Source of the DNA: Lineus longissimus
Lineage: Eukaryota > Nemertea > Pilidiophora > Heteronemertea > Lineidae
NCBI RefSeq assembly: GCF_910592395.1
Contig: NC_088319.1
Location: forward strand, 7,874,001-7,938,000
DNA: 64,000 bases
Reading direction: 5' to 3'
Shown here: positions 40,675 through 51,840 of the stretch, piece after piece
Layout: every line of letters starts with the position of its first letter
How positions within the stretch are numbered: position 1 is the stretch's first letter
Program-made: the position numbers and the translations under genes
Notes under the pieces: generated by a model
What the model saw: the letters and a program-made list of their open reading frames with translations, nothing else
Told to the model about the DNA's origin: nothing
Databases searched by the model: none

Positions 40675-41886
40675 ATGGCCTCTGCTGAATATCTTCCTCT
40701 ACATTCAAATGCTGCCACAACAGTCGACAGGGATGTTGTTATTAAGATCTACTTCAGTTTCGGCTTCAGTTATGCAGATATTATTCGAGTTTTGGCTTTG
40801 TACCATGACGTGAGCTTAAGTTTACGTCAGCTCAGCCGGATTTTGAGGAGGCTTGGTCTTCGACGGCGTAATATCAATACCGATTTTAACAATGTTGTTC
40901 AGTTAGTGGAACAAGAGTTATCTGGTTCTGGTCGTGACTTAGGATACAGGTCAATGCACGAGAGATTACGTAAGATTCATGATGTAGTTACTGATAGGGA
41001 GACTGTCCGTTTGACACTTCTTCATCTCGACGCAGATGGAGTTGAAATGCGTCGACGACGCAGGTTGCGCAGACGACTATATCAAGTACCAGGGCCGAAT
41101 TACATATGGCACCTCGACGGATGGGACAAGTTAAAGCCGTACGGGTTCCCGGTCCATGGCTGCATCGACGGCTACTCGAGACGAATCATCTGGCTGCAGG
41201 TAGCTTCGACAAATAACGACCCGTCTGTTGTTTGTAGATACTTTGCAGACATAGCAGGAAAAATGAAAGGCGTTCCAAGAGTAGTGAGAGCAGACCGTGG
41301 CACCGAAAACGTTCACATTGAAACAATGCAAACCTTTCTACGCAGTGCACATGATGATGATCGCGCGTTACATAATACTACATTCATGTACGGAAGGTCG
41401 ACTGCTAATCAGCATATTGAGAGCTGGTGGAGCAAATTTGGCCAACAGGGGATGTATTTCTGGACATCACATTTCAAAGAATTGAATGAAATTGGCATTA
41501 CAAATGAACTGCACATTGAATGTTGTAGATTCTGCTATATGCCACTTCTCAGTGCGGAATTACACGATATCATGAAACTGTGGAATACACATTATATACG
41601 CAAATCTCGGAACGAGCATGTCCCGCATGGCAGACCCGACGTCATTTACTTCATTCCGGAGATGTTCGGTGGCAGAGACTATCTACTTGGGGTGGATGAT
41701 ACTGAATTAGTTGCAATTTCTGATTTATTAACTGTTGCACCACCGATGTGTCAGAACGAGTATTCAGAACTGTTTGAGTTGCTAATGATGGAGAAAACCC
41801 TTGCTTATCCTTCGACAATAGAGGAAGCCGATGAACTATTAGTCACTCTGCTTGATACAACTGAGGACTATCTTGCCCAGCTGTAA
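40675..41886 (+). CDS. DDE integrase-like protein (403 aa), single exon
   Basis: I start at the ATG at 40675 (MASAEYLPLHS), because the 78 upstream codons are the palindrome repeat and spacer. The N-terminal part (about residues 15-65) looks like a helix-turn-helix: YFSFGFSYADIIRVLALYHD and RQLSRILRRLGLRRR. The core resembles the retroviral-type integrase fold: WHLDGWDKLKPYGFPVHGCI (first Asp), VRADRGTENV (second Asp) and NQHIESWW (Glu), at about residues 146, 206 and 249. Close relatives in fish and invertebrates are annotated only as integrase-core-domain proteins. The ORF is intact with no RT or Gag nearby, so it is either a DNA transposase or a domesticated one. Terminal repeats were not found. 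Confidence 0.8.
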   Translation: MASAEYLPLHSNAATTVDRDVVIKIYFSFGFSYADIIRVLALYHDVSLSLRQLSRILRRLGLRRRNINTDFNNVVQLVEQELSGSGRDLGYRSMHERLRKIHDVVTDRETVRLTLLHLDADGVEMRRRRRLRRRLYQVPGPNYIWHLDGWDKLKPYGFPVHGCIDGYSRRIIWLQVASTNNDPSVVCRYFADIAGKMKGVPRVVRADRGTENVHIETMQTFLRSAHDDDRALHNTTFMYGRSTANQHIESWWSKFGQQGMYFWTSHFKELNEIGITNELHIECCRFCYMPLLSAELHDIMKLWNTHYIRKSRNEHVPHGRPDVIYFIPEMFGGRDYLLGVDDTELVAISDLLTVAPPMCQNEYSELFELLMMEKTLAYPSTIEEADELLVTLLDTTEDYLAQL

Positions 41887-42244
41887 ACATACTTTATCAC
41901 GGTTAATAGCTCGGTGTTCATGTTTCTTATCTAAGCACGGAAACTTATAACTTCCTACATACTAGCTGGAATATTTATAGGCGTTTATCCGTTGATATTG
42001 TTGTTGTCTAAATTCATTGTCGGTCGATGATGCACCCTCTCGACTACATTGTACTGTCTTACTTTCATTCATCAACATAATACTACTTTTGTTGAATAAA
42101 TGTTTATTCTTATACAAATACCTGATACCTACTTCATCAATAGACTTCATCTCTCCGACTTTCACTGTCCAGAGCATGCTCCGCAAAAAACAGTGAACTC
42201 TTCACTGTCTCTATTTTCCGCTTACACAGTAGACAGTTCACATT
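41887..42244. other. 3' flank of the integrase-like gene
   Basis: Gene-free; an ATAAA-type signal (GAATAAATG) at about 42094 could polyadenylate the gene. Inverted GAACTCTTCACTGTC / ACAGTGAAC motifs occur near 42190-42210. Confidence 0.4.
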
Positions 42245-42890
42245 TGGCCTGATTGTAACTTACGGCTGGGAATGATGGGACCCCGACCCATGATCACTGC
42301 CAAACTTCATACGTGAGACAAAAAGTTACCAGATTGTGACTCGTGGCTGTGAATGATAGGACCCCGACCCCTGATCACTGCCAAAAAGTAACCTGATTGT
42401 GACTTGACTTACGGCTGGGAATGATGGGACTCCTACCCATGACCACTGCCAAACTTTATATGTTAGACAAAAAGTTACCAGATTGTGACTCGTGGCTGTG
42501 AATGATAGGACCTCGACCCATGATCACTGCCAAACTTCATACGTGAGACAAAAAGTTACCAGATTGTGACTCGTGGCTGAGAATGATAGGACCCCGACCC
42601 CTGATCACTGCCAAACTTTATATGTAAGACAAAAAGTTACCAGATTGTGACTCGCGGCTGGGAATGATAGGACCCCGACCCATGATCACTGCCAAACTTT
42701 ATATGTGAGACAAAAAGTTACCAGATTGTGACTCGTGGCTGGGAATGATAGGACCCCGACCCATGATGATCATTGACAAACGTCATACTTGAGACAAAAA
42801 TTTACCAGATTGTGACTGGCGGCTGGGAATGAGAGGACCTAACCGCCCCAACCCCTCATACTCCTGGTGCATAGGGGAAAAAGGTCTCTT
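42245..42890 (+). repeat. 81-bp minisatellite, about eight units
   Basis: GATTGTGACTCGTGGCTG recurs at 42332, 42481, 42562, 42643, 42724 and 42808, mostly 81 bp apart, with one shortened unit (62 bp) near 42332-42394. Each unit has ATGATAGGACCCCGACCCAT. Confidence 0.9.
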
Positions 42891-44778
42891 ATTGTGACAT
42901 GTTGTTGGAAATGATACCGCCTGTAGCCGCCCATCCTCACTGCTAAAATGAAATAAAAGAGTCAACATTTCAAATTCAAATTGATTTATTGATTGATTAT
43001 CTATTCGGCTAGAGTCAAAAACTATATATATAGTACAAATTAAAAACACGTGGTCATTCAACAATATTCCAGAATATTCAATGGTATTCTTCGTTGCACA
43101 GAGAATGTGCGCAAAAGCAAACACACAGTAGAATGTTCACTGTTTAATGCGATATCGACAACAGTGAAATGCTCTACTGTTGTATAGTGGAGAGAGCACG
43201 TTGCATGATGCGACACACCATTGTGTTTTTAGCTCAGCTGACAAAGTCAGCGGAGCTAGTAGAATAGCTGTTCAAATGGTGTCCGTCCTGCAATCCATCC
43301 ATCCATCCATCTAGGGACCCATCTGTGGACAAAATTGGACATTTCTGACCGGGAAGACCCAGCCACTTCGTTGACGGTGGTAAATTAGGAGTTGCCCAAG
43401 GTGAACTCAAAAAACGAAAAATCAGCGCGATCCGACCTATATTAAGAGAATGAGGTCATTTCGCGTTTAGATTTCTTTCCCTTTTTACCTCGGTCCACAG
43501 AGCAAATATTGATTTCAAATATGGCTGAATATTTTTTAATATTTTTTCATTTTTTACTTTTAATGGAATTAATATAGTTTTCACCGCCAGTTGGCGCTGC
43601 AGGCACATTGACTGAATTTTGGCGATTTCAAATTTGGCGGTGGCTCAACTTTTTGCAAGCAGTGCTGCTGATTGGCCGATCGATAGAAGAGATGCCACCA
43701 TTTAAAAATGGCGGTAGTCGCTGCTTCAATGAAGGTGAGTGAACTTTCTCATGTTCAATCGGTTGATACTCTTTTAATCAACATGACCATGTACCTGAAA
43801 TTTGTGAAGGTACTGCAAAGAGTCTATATAATTCAGATTTATCAATAGTTTTTTATAATATTGCGGAAATTTTGTGCACAAATTAGCGAAAGTTGGTGCT
43901 CGTCTCATGTCATTTTAGAGCGAGGAATTTGTTTCCGTCGATCTCTACCACTGAAAAATCGCTTGCATAGCTTCGAATTTTTGTGAAAATAAGTATCTGA
44001 ACTTGGTTTCAAATAGTCTAGAGAGTTACCTTTGTGGTGATACATATAGTATGTGATAAATATTTGTGGAATTTGTGAAATTCGGCTTTCAAACGTGCCG
44101 ATGATGCAAGCGATCTCACGTGAATTTTGCAAGTCCTGATTTGTCGACCGGGTGTCAAGAATCACTCGCGAGTTCAAACATCGAAAATAATATCTGAACT
44201 TAGTTTCAAATAGCCTACGCAATTATCATTTCGGTGATATATAATGCATGCATGTAATAATTGATTGATCTGCCTAAAACGCGCAATTAAAACGGCGAAA
44301 GATCTTGATAAACACTCTGGTGGCGGTCGCACTAAATAACGACCGGTAGGGCCCGAAGTCTGGCGGAGAAAAAAAGGTAGCGCCCGGAGGTTGAAACGGG
44401 ATTTTTATGCACTTTTAACTGTATATTTATGTTGTTTAGATGTATTTCTAACAGTTCTGTAACTTTGATGACCAAGCTTGCACCCAAAGTTGGTAAAATT
44501 GATGCTTGTTTATGGACTGCGCGAGCGACCGGAGAATTCGCCGTCGGCCATTTTGGCTACGGTCCCTGAGTTGTTGTGGTTGGCAATTTTGCAACAAATC
44601 TCGCCATTTACGTTTGTTTTCTCCCTGTCTGGTCATTGGCCGTGAAAAAAATTATTTTGAAAGTCACATTATGACATCGTAGTATGAATTCCACTGCAGT
44701 TTCGTTAGGCAGCAATGCTCATGTTTTTGGTTTGCAATCCTGTACTGTCTGTACACTGTGCTGTGCATGGTTTAAAGA

Positions 44779-44943
44779 ATTGAACCCGAGGCGGAGGACC
44801 TTGGTTGAGTTACCAAGACACTCTCGGGTGGAGCTAAAATACAGTCCAAACCCTCGCCGATAGGCGAGGGTTTGGACGAAATTTTAGCTCCACCCGAGAG
44901 TGTCTTGGTAACTCAACCAAGGTCCGAAGCCGAGGTTCAATTT
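44779..44943. repeat. Near-perfect ~80-bp-arm hairpin
   Basis: The left arm 44779-44858 and right arm 44863-44943 are inverted copies around the loop GATA; for example CTCGGGTGGAGCTAAAAT and its complement. Probably a fold-back MITE; the small loop makes it a stable cruciform or long-hairpin RNA source. Confidence 0.85.
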
Positions 44944-46048
44944 CTATTCTAAAATACCTCAAACTTAAAAAGATAGGCCACGAAATAACTTGAATATGTG
45001 CGAATTTGGCAAATTCCATCCATCGCCTGCCCGGAGCGCCGGTAGCGCCGTTGTTTACATTATGTTACGGCAGCGCGTATTGGAAGTCCGGATCGGTTCG
45101 CTCAAGTGATGCTAAAATCCGCGCAAATGGGCTATTTGGAGCGTTTTTCTCAGCAAATATGTGTAGTGCTCATTAAAAAACTTAGGGTGGTTGATGCTTC
45201 CTTGGCTGATTTGTGTTTGAAGCAGTGTTTTGAGAGCCTCAAACTTCTGAAGTGAGCTGTGTGCATGGTTTCCACATTTTAGTGCAACCCGAGGGAACTT
45301 TGGTAGAGCATCTTGGTTGCGTGTCCAAAACACTCCACTCTCAGAATGAGGCTTATGCATTTTCCATTTAAAAGTTGACTTTACGGTACCAAGGTATTTT
45401 AGAATGTACTGTTGGCTGTAAAAAAAGACAAAAACGATAGCCTAAGACTAAGAGGATAACTCAACAGGCCCTCATGATTCAATTGATGGACACCTTATTT
45501 GATAGTACCTCATCATTAAGTCCACTAGATCCTGTTCTGTCACATGTCGTAGACGATAGACAATTTTCAAAATGTAGTACACCACTCGCTCATCTTTAAG
45601 CCCAGCTCTCGGCTCACATCATGTGGGCACGGTTGGCTGTTGAGTGTTATGGTTCAGTCTGTGAGACTAATTTAAAGAGGTTACACTTTTATTTTGAATT
45701 GGAAAACAGCCCACAGGACTGACTTTTCACTGAGTAATAAGTGTGCCCTTCAAAGGTTAAGTCTCTTTCTGGATTTGCTTCCATAGATGCCTTGTTCAGG
45801 ATATCATCTGACCGATGCCTGGTCAAGCACAGACTGTATCCGGTGGTGTACATTTCCCCGTCTATATCACCCTTTTTTATTCAGTCAGTGTTAATTTCTC
45901 TTCTCTTTTTTTACAGATTTACTGTTGTTGGTTATTGCAAGAGGAGTCGTTGGCACATTTCAAGTCCAGGGAAGCACTTGCTGTTCCCACATTCAGAGTA
46001 AGGTGTGCTTACTCGTTTTACTGCTTTCCATTCCCGGAGAGCGTTATC

Positions 46049-46125
46049 AAATATCTGCCGCAAGGCAACAAATATCTGCCGCAAGGCGCTTCAAATATCT
46101 GCCGAAAGGCATCAAATATCTGTCA
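46049..46125 (+). repeat. 21-23-bp tandem repeat (AAATATCTGCCGCAAGGC)
   Basis: Three to four copies of AAATATCTGCCGCAAGGC with small changes; the surrounding overlapping ORFs in three frames are not supported as genes. Confidence 0.75.
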
Positions 46126-46348
46126 CACCAATAAAGTTCATTTTGTTAACCAACTCTTTATCTTCTTTTCTTCACATACAAAAAAGACCGTCCCAAACAT
46201 TTGGCTGCATCCACTTCATCAATGTCCAGACAACAGTCGGTTCATTTGACCATTGTAAAGCACCAGGCCCCACCTCACAAAATACACTGTGATAATTATG
46301 TACCTTGTGTCCATGTGCATGTTATTAGTTCCACCTACGCTGCATGAA

Positions 46349-47055
46349 GGTCTCGTTAGGGAGTTTTTCCCAAATGTACGCGATGATGACGTGCCCCATT
46401 AACAGGGCGTAACATATATTTTAAGATGCGTTTCCAAAGTGAATGCATGAGAACAACCCATTTGTGTCGTATATCACTGGAAACGCCTGATTCCCCTGAT
46501 TCTGCAGGATGTTAAATCGGGCATTTTATTTCTTTAAATAAATCATAAGCGTCGCATTTGCTCCTAGCTATGTTCACCATCCCAAATGGCAATATTGCCA
46601 ATTGGGCCGGACAATCACGAAAACCCCCAAATATTATACATTTCTTCCTGAATAATTCTTACAGAGACCATTCTCCCATGAAAGACAGTTGCTTACGCTA
46701 CACAAAAATCAAAAAAAAATCGAGGGTCAACCATTGAACTTTTGAGATAATATGTTGAATTTTGCACAAATCAGCGAAAAACGCACCAACTGGCACTGGA
46801 CGGCATTTTAACACGGGGCCGACGCACATCCCAAGTTCAGTGTACACATACGTCGGCAACAACAGTATAAATGCGTAGTTTCTTGTTAGTCGCCTATTGA
46901 GTAGCGCTATAGGTTTCAGAAACTCCAAAAAAACATGTCTTTGCCAAAACAACTGCTGAATCAACGCTGACATACTGTAAGGACCGAGAAATCAATGATT
47001 TTAGGAACTAGGGTTGGCCGCGCATGAATAACAAAAAAAACTCCCTAATGAGACC
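46349..47055 (+). mobile_element. MITE copy 2 (GGTCTC TIR, GAA duplication)
   Basis: Same element as 6943-7739 with a single 90-bp unit; flanked by GAA at 46346-46348 and 47056-47058. It lies within element P copy 2. Confidence 0.88.
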
Positions 47056-47076
47056 GAAGACAAGGACTCCACTCTT

Positions 47077-47169
47077 TGACGTCACCACACAACTCCTTGA
47101 CGTCATCACACACCCCACTACTGCAACGGCAATAGAAATGACTTTACGTCATATAGCAGGGTGACGTCA
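47077..47169. promoter_or_regulatory. Second cluster of TGACGTCA sites
   Basis: Perfect palindromes at 47077-47084, 47098-47105 and 47162-47169 directly right of MITE copy 2. The first copy of the same MITE also has a CRE cluster on its right, in unrelated flanking sequence. Confidence 0.45.
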
Positions 47170-47339
47170 ACTCAGTACTTCAGCATGCACTGATATAGCA
47201 AGAAGGTCTTCGCACCAGCACTTCTGCGTGCTAGACGTTATAGCTTCACGTTGCCTCATAATAACGGTACCGACACACACTTGGCCCTTGTCTTCACCTA
47301 GCCATTTCAGCTGAGCGCCAGGCCCTTGGGCCTCTTGTT

Positions 47340-47690
47340 AATCACCTCTAGTTGCTGTATCTGTAGTCTAAAGGGGCATTATTGAACATAATAAACCCAT
47401 TAAGGTCAAATTCTGCATTGGAATGCCATTATTAACCCGCTGGTACCCATTTTAACACCATTGGGGGAATATTGGCATGTCACCAGGGCAACTTGAAGGC
47501 ACAATTCCCGAATCTGTATTTTGGCTTTAAATCGCCTTATGGGAAGGTTGGTGAAAAATTGCCTAATTTTGATACCTTTAAAATCGTTATTCTTCAGTTG
47601 GCGAACAGTCTCGTTCCCCAAAGCGACGCTGCACAATATTTCATCGTTTATTTCTTTAGTGGGAGAAAATAATCCCGAGATACACAAACT
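47340..47690 (+). repeat. Interspersed repeat R, right part of copy 4
   Basis: AATCACCTCTAGTTGCTGTA ... CATTATTGAACATAATAAAC, then a CACCAGGGCAACTTGAAGGC block matching 38800. The left part ends at 43230, before element P copy 2. Confidence 0.7.
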
Positions 47691-48849
47691 GAACGGCTAA
47701 TCCCTCATAATCCCTTGGCAATCTTGATGAAATGGACCCACCAAAGTAGGCTAAATCGCTAGTCAAATGACATTTTATCGTCGTGGCTTCTCGAAATATC
47801 GGTCTCATTTTGTCCGAAAGGTCATCTCAACTCGGTATAACCGAAATGAGAGCAATAGGTCGCGACGAGTACCATCGCTAACCAATTATCATTGCCAGTA
47901 GGCTGTACCAATAGTTAAATGACAACTTCTCATCGCCGCTTCTCGAAATGTCGGTCTAGATTTTATTTTAACGGTCATCGTGACTTTAGATAACCAAAGT
48001 GAGCGCGATCGGTCATGATGAGCGCAATTACCCACCGACTATCATCGCAAAAAGGTATATCACCAGTTGAATGACATCTTATCGTTGCGGCTTCTCGAAA
48101 TTTGGCCACAATTTCTCTAAAAGGTCATCTCGACTCTGTATAAACAAAATGATCACGATCGATCAGGCGCAATCGCCGTCCAACTATCATGGCCAGTATG
48201 CTATATCGCTAGTTGAATGATAACTTATCGTAGCGGAATCTAAAAATGAATGTCTCAGTTTGTCCAAAAGGTCATCTCGACTCTGTATAACCAAAATGAC
48301 CACGATCGGTCGCGACGAGTGCCATCCCGACCGACTTTCATTGCCAGAAGGATATATCATTAGGTGAATGATAGCTTATCATCACGGAATCTCGAACTTT
48401 AGGTCACAATTTGTCCGAAAGGTCATTTCGACTCTGTATAACCAAAATAAGCGTGATCGGTCATGGCCCTGTCACACTATTGCGTATGTGAGGAACGTAT
48501 GAGTTGCGTATGAAAATTCATAAAATAACTTTCATACGCACAAAAAAGCCCTTGAAAATACAGAATTGTGCGTATACTTACCGTATTTAACCTATGAGTA
48601 GCGTATGAGTAGCGTATGGCCAGCGTATGGCCAACGTATGACCAGCGAATGTCAGCGTATGACCAGCGTGTGTCAGCGTATATCCAGCGTATGACCGTCG
48701 TATGGCCAGCGTAGTCTGTGTATGGCTAGCGTATGAGTAGCATATGACCAGCGCATGACCAGCGTACCGCTATCATGTGACAAAGTGCCCATATAAACGG
48801 CGGCCTTTCCACATTGGAGCATTATTGCAGTAGACGTCAAACTGTCAAC

Positions 48850-48924
48850 ATGCCTCCAAAGAAGAAGACATCGTCTACCCGAGGCCGAGGAAAAGGCAAG
48901 AATACCCCATCATCATCCTGGTAG
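48850..48924 (+). pseudogene. N-terminal remnant of the Harbinger partner (Myb-like) gene
   Basis: ATG at 48850 opens MPPKKKTSSTRGRGKGKN, a basic start typical of Harbinger second proteins, but it stops after 24 codons where it meets the transposase remnant. The rest of the gene is deleted. Confidence 0.5.
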
Positions 48925-49560
48925 TCATTGGGTAAAGGATCTGGGGCAGGGAATCCGATGGTACAGGTCTTCAGCAAATTCCTTGATTTCAGAGTTATTG
49001 TAGATCTGTGCGTCTGATGCTGATCCTGTACCACCGAGGTCTGCCCAGATGAACTTGTACTCCGCGTCTACAAGGGCCATGAATACAAAAGAGTAAAATC
49101 CCTTGTAGTTAAAGTATAGGGAAACACTCTTTGGAGGACACTTGCAGGCAATGTGCTTCCCATCTAGTGCACCACATGTATGGGGGAAGTTCCACTTCTG
49201 AAGGAACTTGTCAGATATGGCACGCCATCCCTCAGGAGTGGTGGGACAGGTCATCACCTCGGGCATGTACTCATCGATGATGGCTTGGCAGACCTCACTG
49301 ACGACGAGTGGCTGGGTGTTGTGGGGTACCCTCCATCCGTACTTCATGGTTGAATACGTGCTCCCAGAGGCAAGGTGACGCAAAGTCAGTGCGAGCTTCA
49401 GGCCAGGCTCCAGGGGCTCCCTGTACCAGGTGTGTGGTTTGGTGATCCTGGGCCCCACTCTGGCTAGCAGCTCATCGAACATATCGGGGGAGGGGGGCAT
49501 CCGCATGAAGTTCTTGAAGGATCTTTGGTCCTCGTTTCGGACCTTCACCAGAGCTGGTCA
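48925..49560 (-). pseudogene. PIF/Harbinger transposase, C-terminally truncated
   Basis: On the minus strand from 49548: LALTLRHLASGSTYSTMKYG, the DDE start GALDGKHIAC (first Asp), a conserved SLYFNYKGFYSFVFMALVDA segment, and GGTGSASDAQIYNNS (second Asp). The region with the third acidic residue is gone. Upstream of 49548 a shifted frame encodes the usual REVWVRPCIGRR start, so there is also a one-base frame break near 49556. It once encoded the cut-and-paste enzyme; it is now non-functional. Confidence 0.85.
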
Positions 49561-51840
49561 TAGAGGCCAAACTGCCGTCGCCTTCCGATACATGGTCTCA
49601 CCCAGACTTCACGTCTTCTTCTTTTTCTCTTCCTTCTTTATATTCTTAAATATCGGATGTGGTGAACAACCAAATCGATCAGATCATACTGATGTTGAAG
49701 AAGAGCTACCTCCACCCTCTCGTCAGATGTCCACGAAGAACTGAAGAATATCTCAAAATGGGAGCCTATAAATACATTTTCTCAAAACGCTAGCAATACG
49801 CTGGTGATACGCTGGCCATACGCCATATACGCTAGTTGTACGTTAAATACGTTACTCAATCGTCAGGCGTACGCCAAGATGTCTATATACGTTGCAGAAA
49901 CGTCACACATACGTTAGATGTACGTTACTCATGCGCTGTCAATACGCTAGCTGTACGGTACACCTTCATGCCAACGTATGTCTAGCGTATGACCAGCGTA
50001 CTCGACCTATGAGTAACGTACCTCTAGCATAACTCTCGCGTATTCAGATCGTATGCGTAGCGTATGCTTAGCGTATAAACCGTACGTCCAAATACGCGCC
50101 ACATTTTTAAGCATGCTTTAAAAAAATTGTCTGCCTCGCCGTATGACAGCGTATGCAACCGTATGCGACCGTGCTTGCAACGTATACAACCTATGCCTAA
50201 CGTACCCCTAGCGTATGTCAGCGTATGAGTTATATTTTTCATACGCTGTCGTACGCTAGTACGATACGCAATAGTGTGACAGGGCCATCACAACGAGCGC
50301 TATCGCCGACTGACCATCATCGCCAGTAGGCTACATCGCTAGTCGACTGACACTTTATCGTCACGGCTTCTCGAAATAACGGTCTCAATTTTTCCAAAAG
50401 GTCATCTCGACTCTGTATAACCAAAATGAGCGCGATCGGTAGCGACAAGCGCCATCGCCGACCGATTATCATCGCCAGTAGTCTATATCGCTAGTTGAAT
50501 GACAACTTATCATCGCGGCTTCTCGAATTGACGATCTAAATTTATCCGAACGGTCATCTCGATTCTGTATAACCAAAATGAGCACGATTGGTCCTGACGA
50601 GTGCCATCCCCGACCGACTATCATCGCCAGTAGGCTATATCGCCAGCTGAATGACAGCTAATCGTCACGGAATCTCGAAATTTAGGTCTCAATTTGTCCG
50701 AAAGGTCATCTCGACTCTGTATAACCGAAATGAGCGCGATCGGTCGCGACGAGTACCATCGCTAACCAACTTTCATCGCCAGTAGGCTATATCGCTAGGC
50801 AAATGACACTTCTTCGTCGCGACTTCTCGAAATATTGGTCTCAATTTGTCCAAGAGATCATCTCGACCCTGTATGACCGAAATGAGCGCGATCGGTCGCG
50901 ACGAGTACCATCGCTAACCAACTATCATCGCTAGTTGAATGACAACTCATTATCGCGGCTTCTCAAAGTGATGGTCTTAATTTATCCGGACGGTCATCTC
51001 GACTCTGTATAACCAAAATGAGCGCGATCGGTCGCAACGAGCGCCATTGGCGACCAGCAATCATCACCAGAAGGCTATATCACTAGTCGAATGACAGCTT
51101 ATCGTAATGAAATCTCGAAATTTTGGTCTCAATTTGTCCGAAAGGTCATCTCGACTCTGAATAACCATAATGAGCATGATCAGTCACGAAGAGCGCGATC
51201 ACGGATCGACTATCATCGCCAATAGGCTATCGCTAGTCGAATGACACTTAATCGTCCTGGCTTCTCGAAATATCGGTCTCAATTTGTCCCGAAAGGTCAT
51301 CTCGACTCTGTATTACCGAAATAAGCCCAATCGGTCGCGACGAGTACCATCGCTAACCGACTATCATCGCCAGTAGGCTATATCGCTAGTTGATCGACAA
51401 CTTATCGTCGCGGCTTCTCGAAATGACGCTCTAAATTCATCCGAACGATCATCTCGACTCTATATAACCAAAATGAGCACGATTGGTTCTGACGAGTGCC
51501 ATCCCCGACCGACTATTATCGCCAGTAGGCTATATCGCCAGCTGAATGACAGCTAATCGTCACGGAATCTCGAAATTTAGGTCTCAATTTGCCCGAAAGG
51601 TCATCTCTAATCCGTATAACCAAAATAAGCGTGATCGGTCACGACGAGCGCGATCGCCGACCGACTATCATCGAGAGTAGGCTATATCGCGAGTTGAATG
51701 ACAACTTATCATCGCGGCTTCCCGAAATGTCGTTCTAAGTTCATCCGAACGGTCAACTCGACTCTATATAACCAAAATGAGCGCGATCGCTCACGACAAG
51801 TGCCATTCCCGACCGACTACCATCGCCAGTAGGCAATTTT

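Larger units (their letters stand above)
43231..47339 (-). mobile_element. Interspersed element P, copy 2 (4.1 kb, inverted, with nested elements)
   Basis: The left end AGCTCAGCTGACAAAGTCAG and the right end AGGCCCTTGGGCCTCTTGTT are the inverse of copy 1 at 37084. The flanks (CACACCATTGTGTTT at 43216-43230 and AATCACCTCTAGTTGCTGTA from 47340) join to give repeat R as seen at 40065, so the whole 4.1 kb is one insertion. It contains a long hairpin (44780) and MITE copy 2 (46349). A 10-codon ATG frame with a good GTGAGT donor (about 43709-43735) and a phase-compatible exon at 45920 exist, but support is weak. Confidence 0.6.
48464..50287 (-). mobile_element. Deleted PIF/Harbinger element inside the satellite
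   Basis: The inverted ends begin TGGCCCTGTCACACTATTGC and match for 24 bp; TCA flanks both sides (48461-48463, 50288-50290) and the satellite monomer continues across the site. The subterminal regions (about 48490-48780 and 49780-50270) are packed with AGCGTATG/CATACGCT octamers in both orientations, likely transposase or Myb-protein binding sites. The interior holds a truncated minus-strand transposase and the first codons of a plus-strand gene, joined by an internal deletion. Confidence 0.9.
47700..51840 (+). repeat. ~151-bp satellite array with three-monomer higher-order pattern
   Basis: The landmark TCATCTCGACTCTGTATAAC recurs about every 147-153 bp (for example 48278, 48429, then 50408, 50560, 50712, 50863, 51000, 51152, 51303, 51454, 51606, 51759). 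Three monomer types alternate by the segment after GAATGACA: (A) CACTT...GCTTCTCGAAATATCGGTC; (B) CAACTT...GAAATGACGATCTAAATT; (C) CAGCT...GGAATCTCGAAATTTAGG. From 50350 the order A-B-C repeats three times, giving a ~455-bp higher-order unit. The array is interrupted by the Harbinger element at 48464-50287. Confidence 0.9.

Noticed and set aside
43709-46249. Possible two-exon gene (MAVVAASMK with GTGAGT, acceptor near 45920)
   Set aside because: Lies inside a repeat element; the second exon is a short-repeat-rich frame with no recognisable domain.
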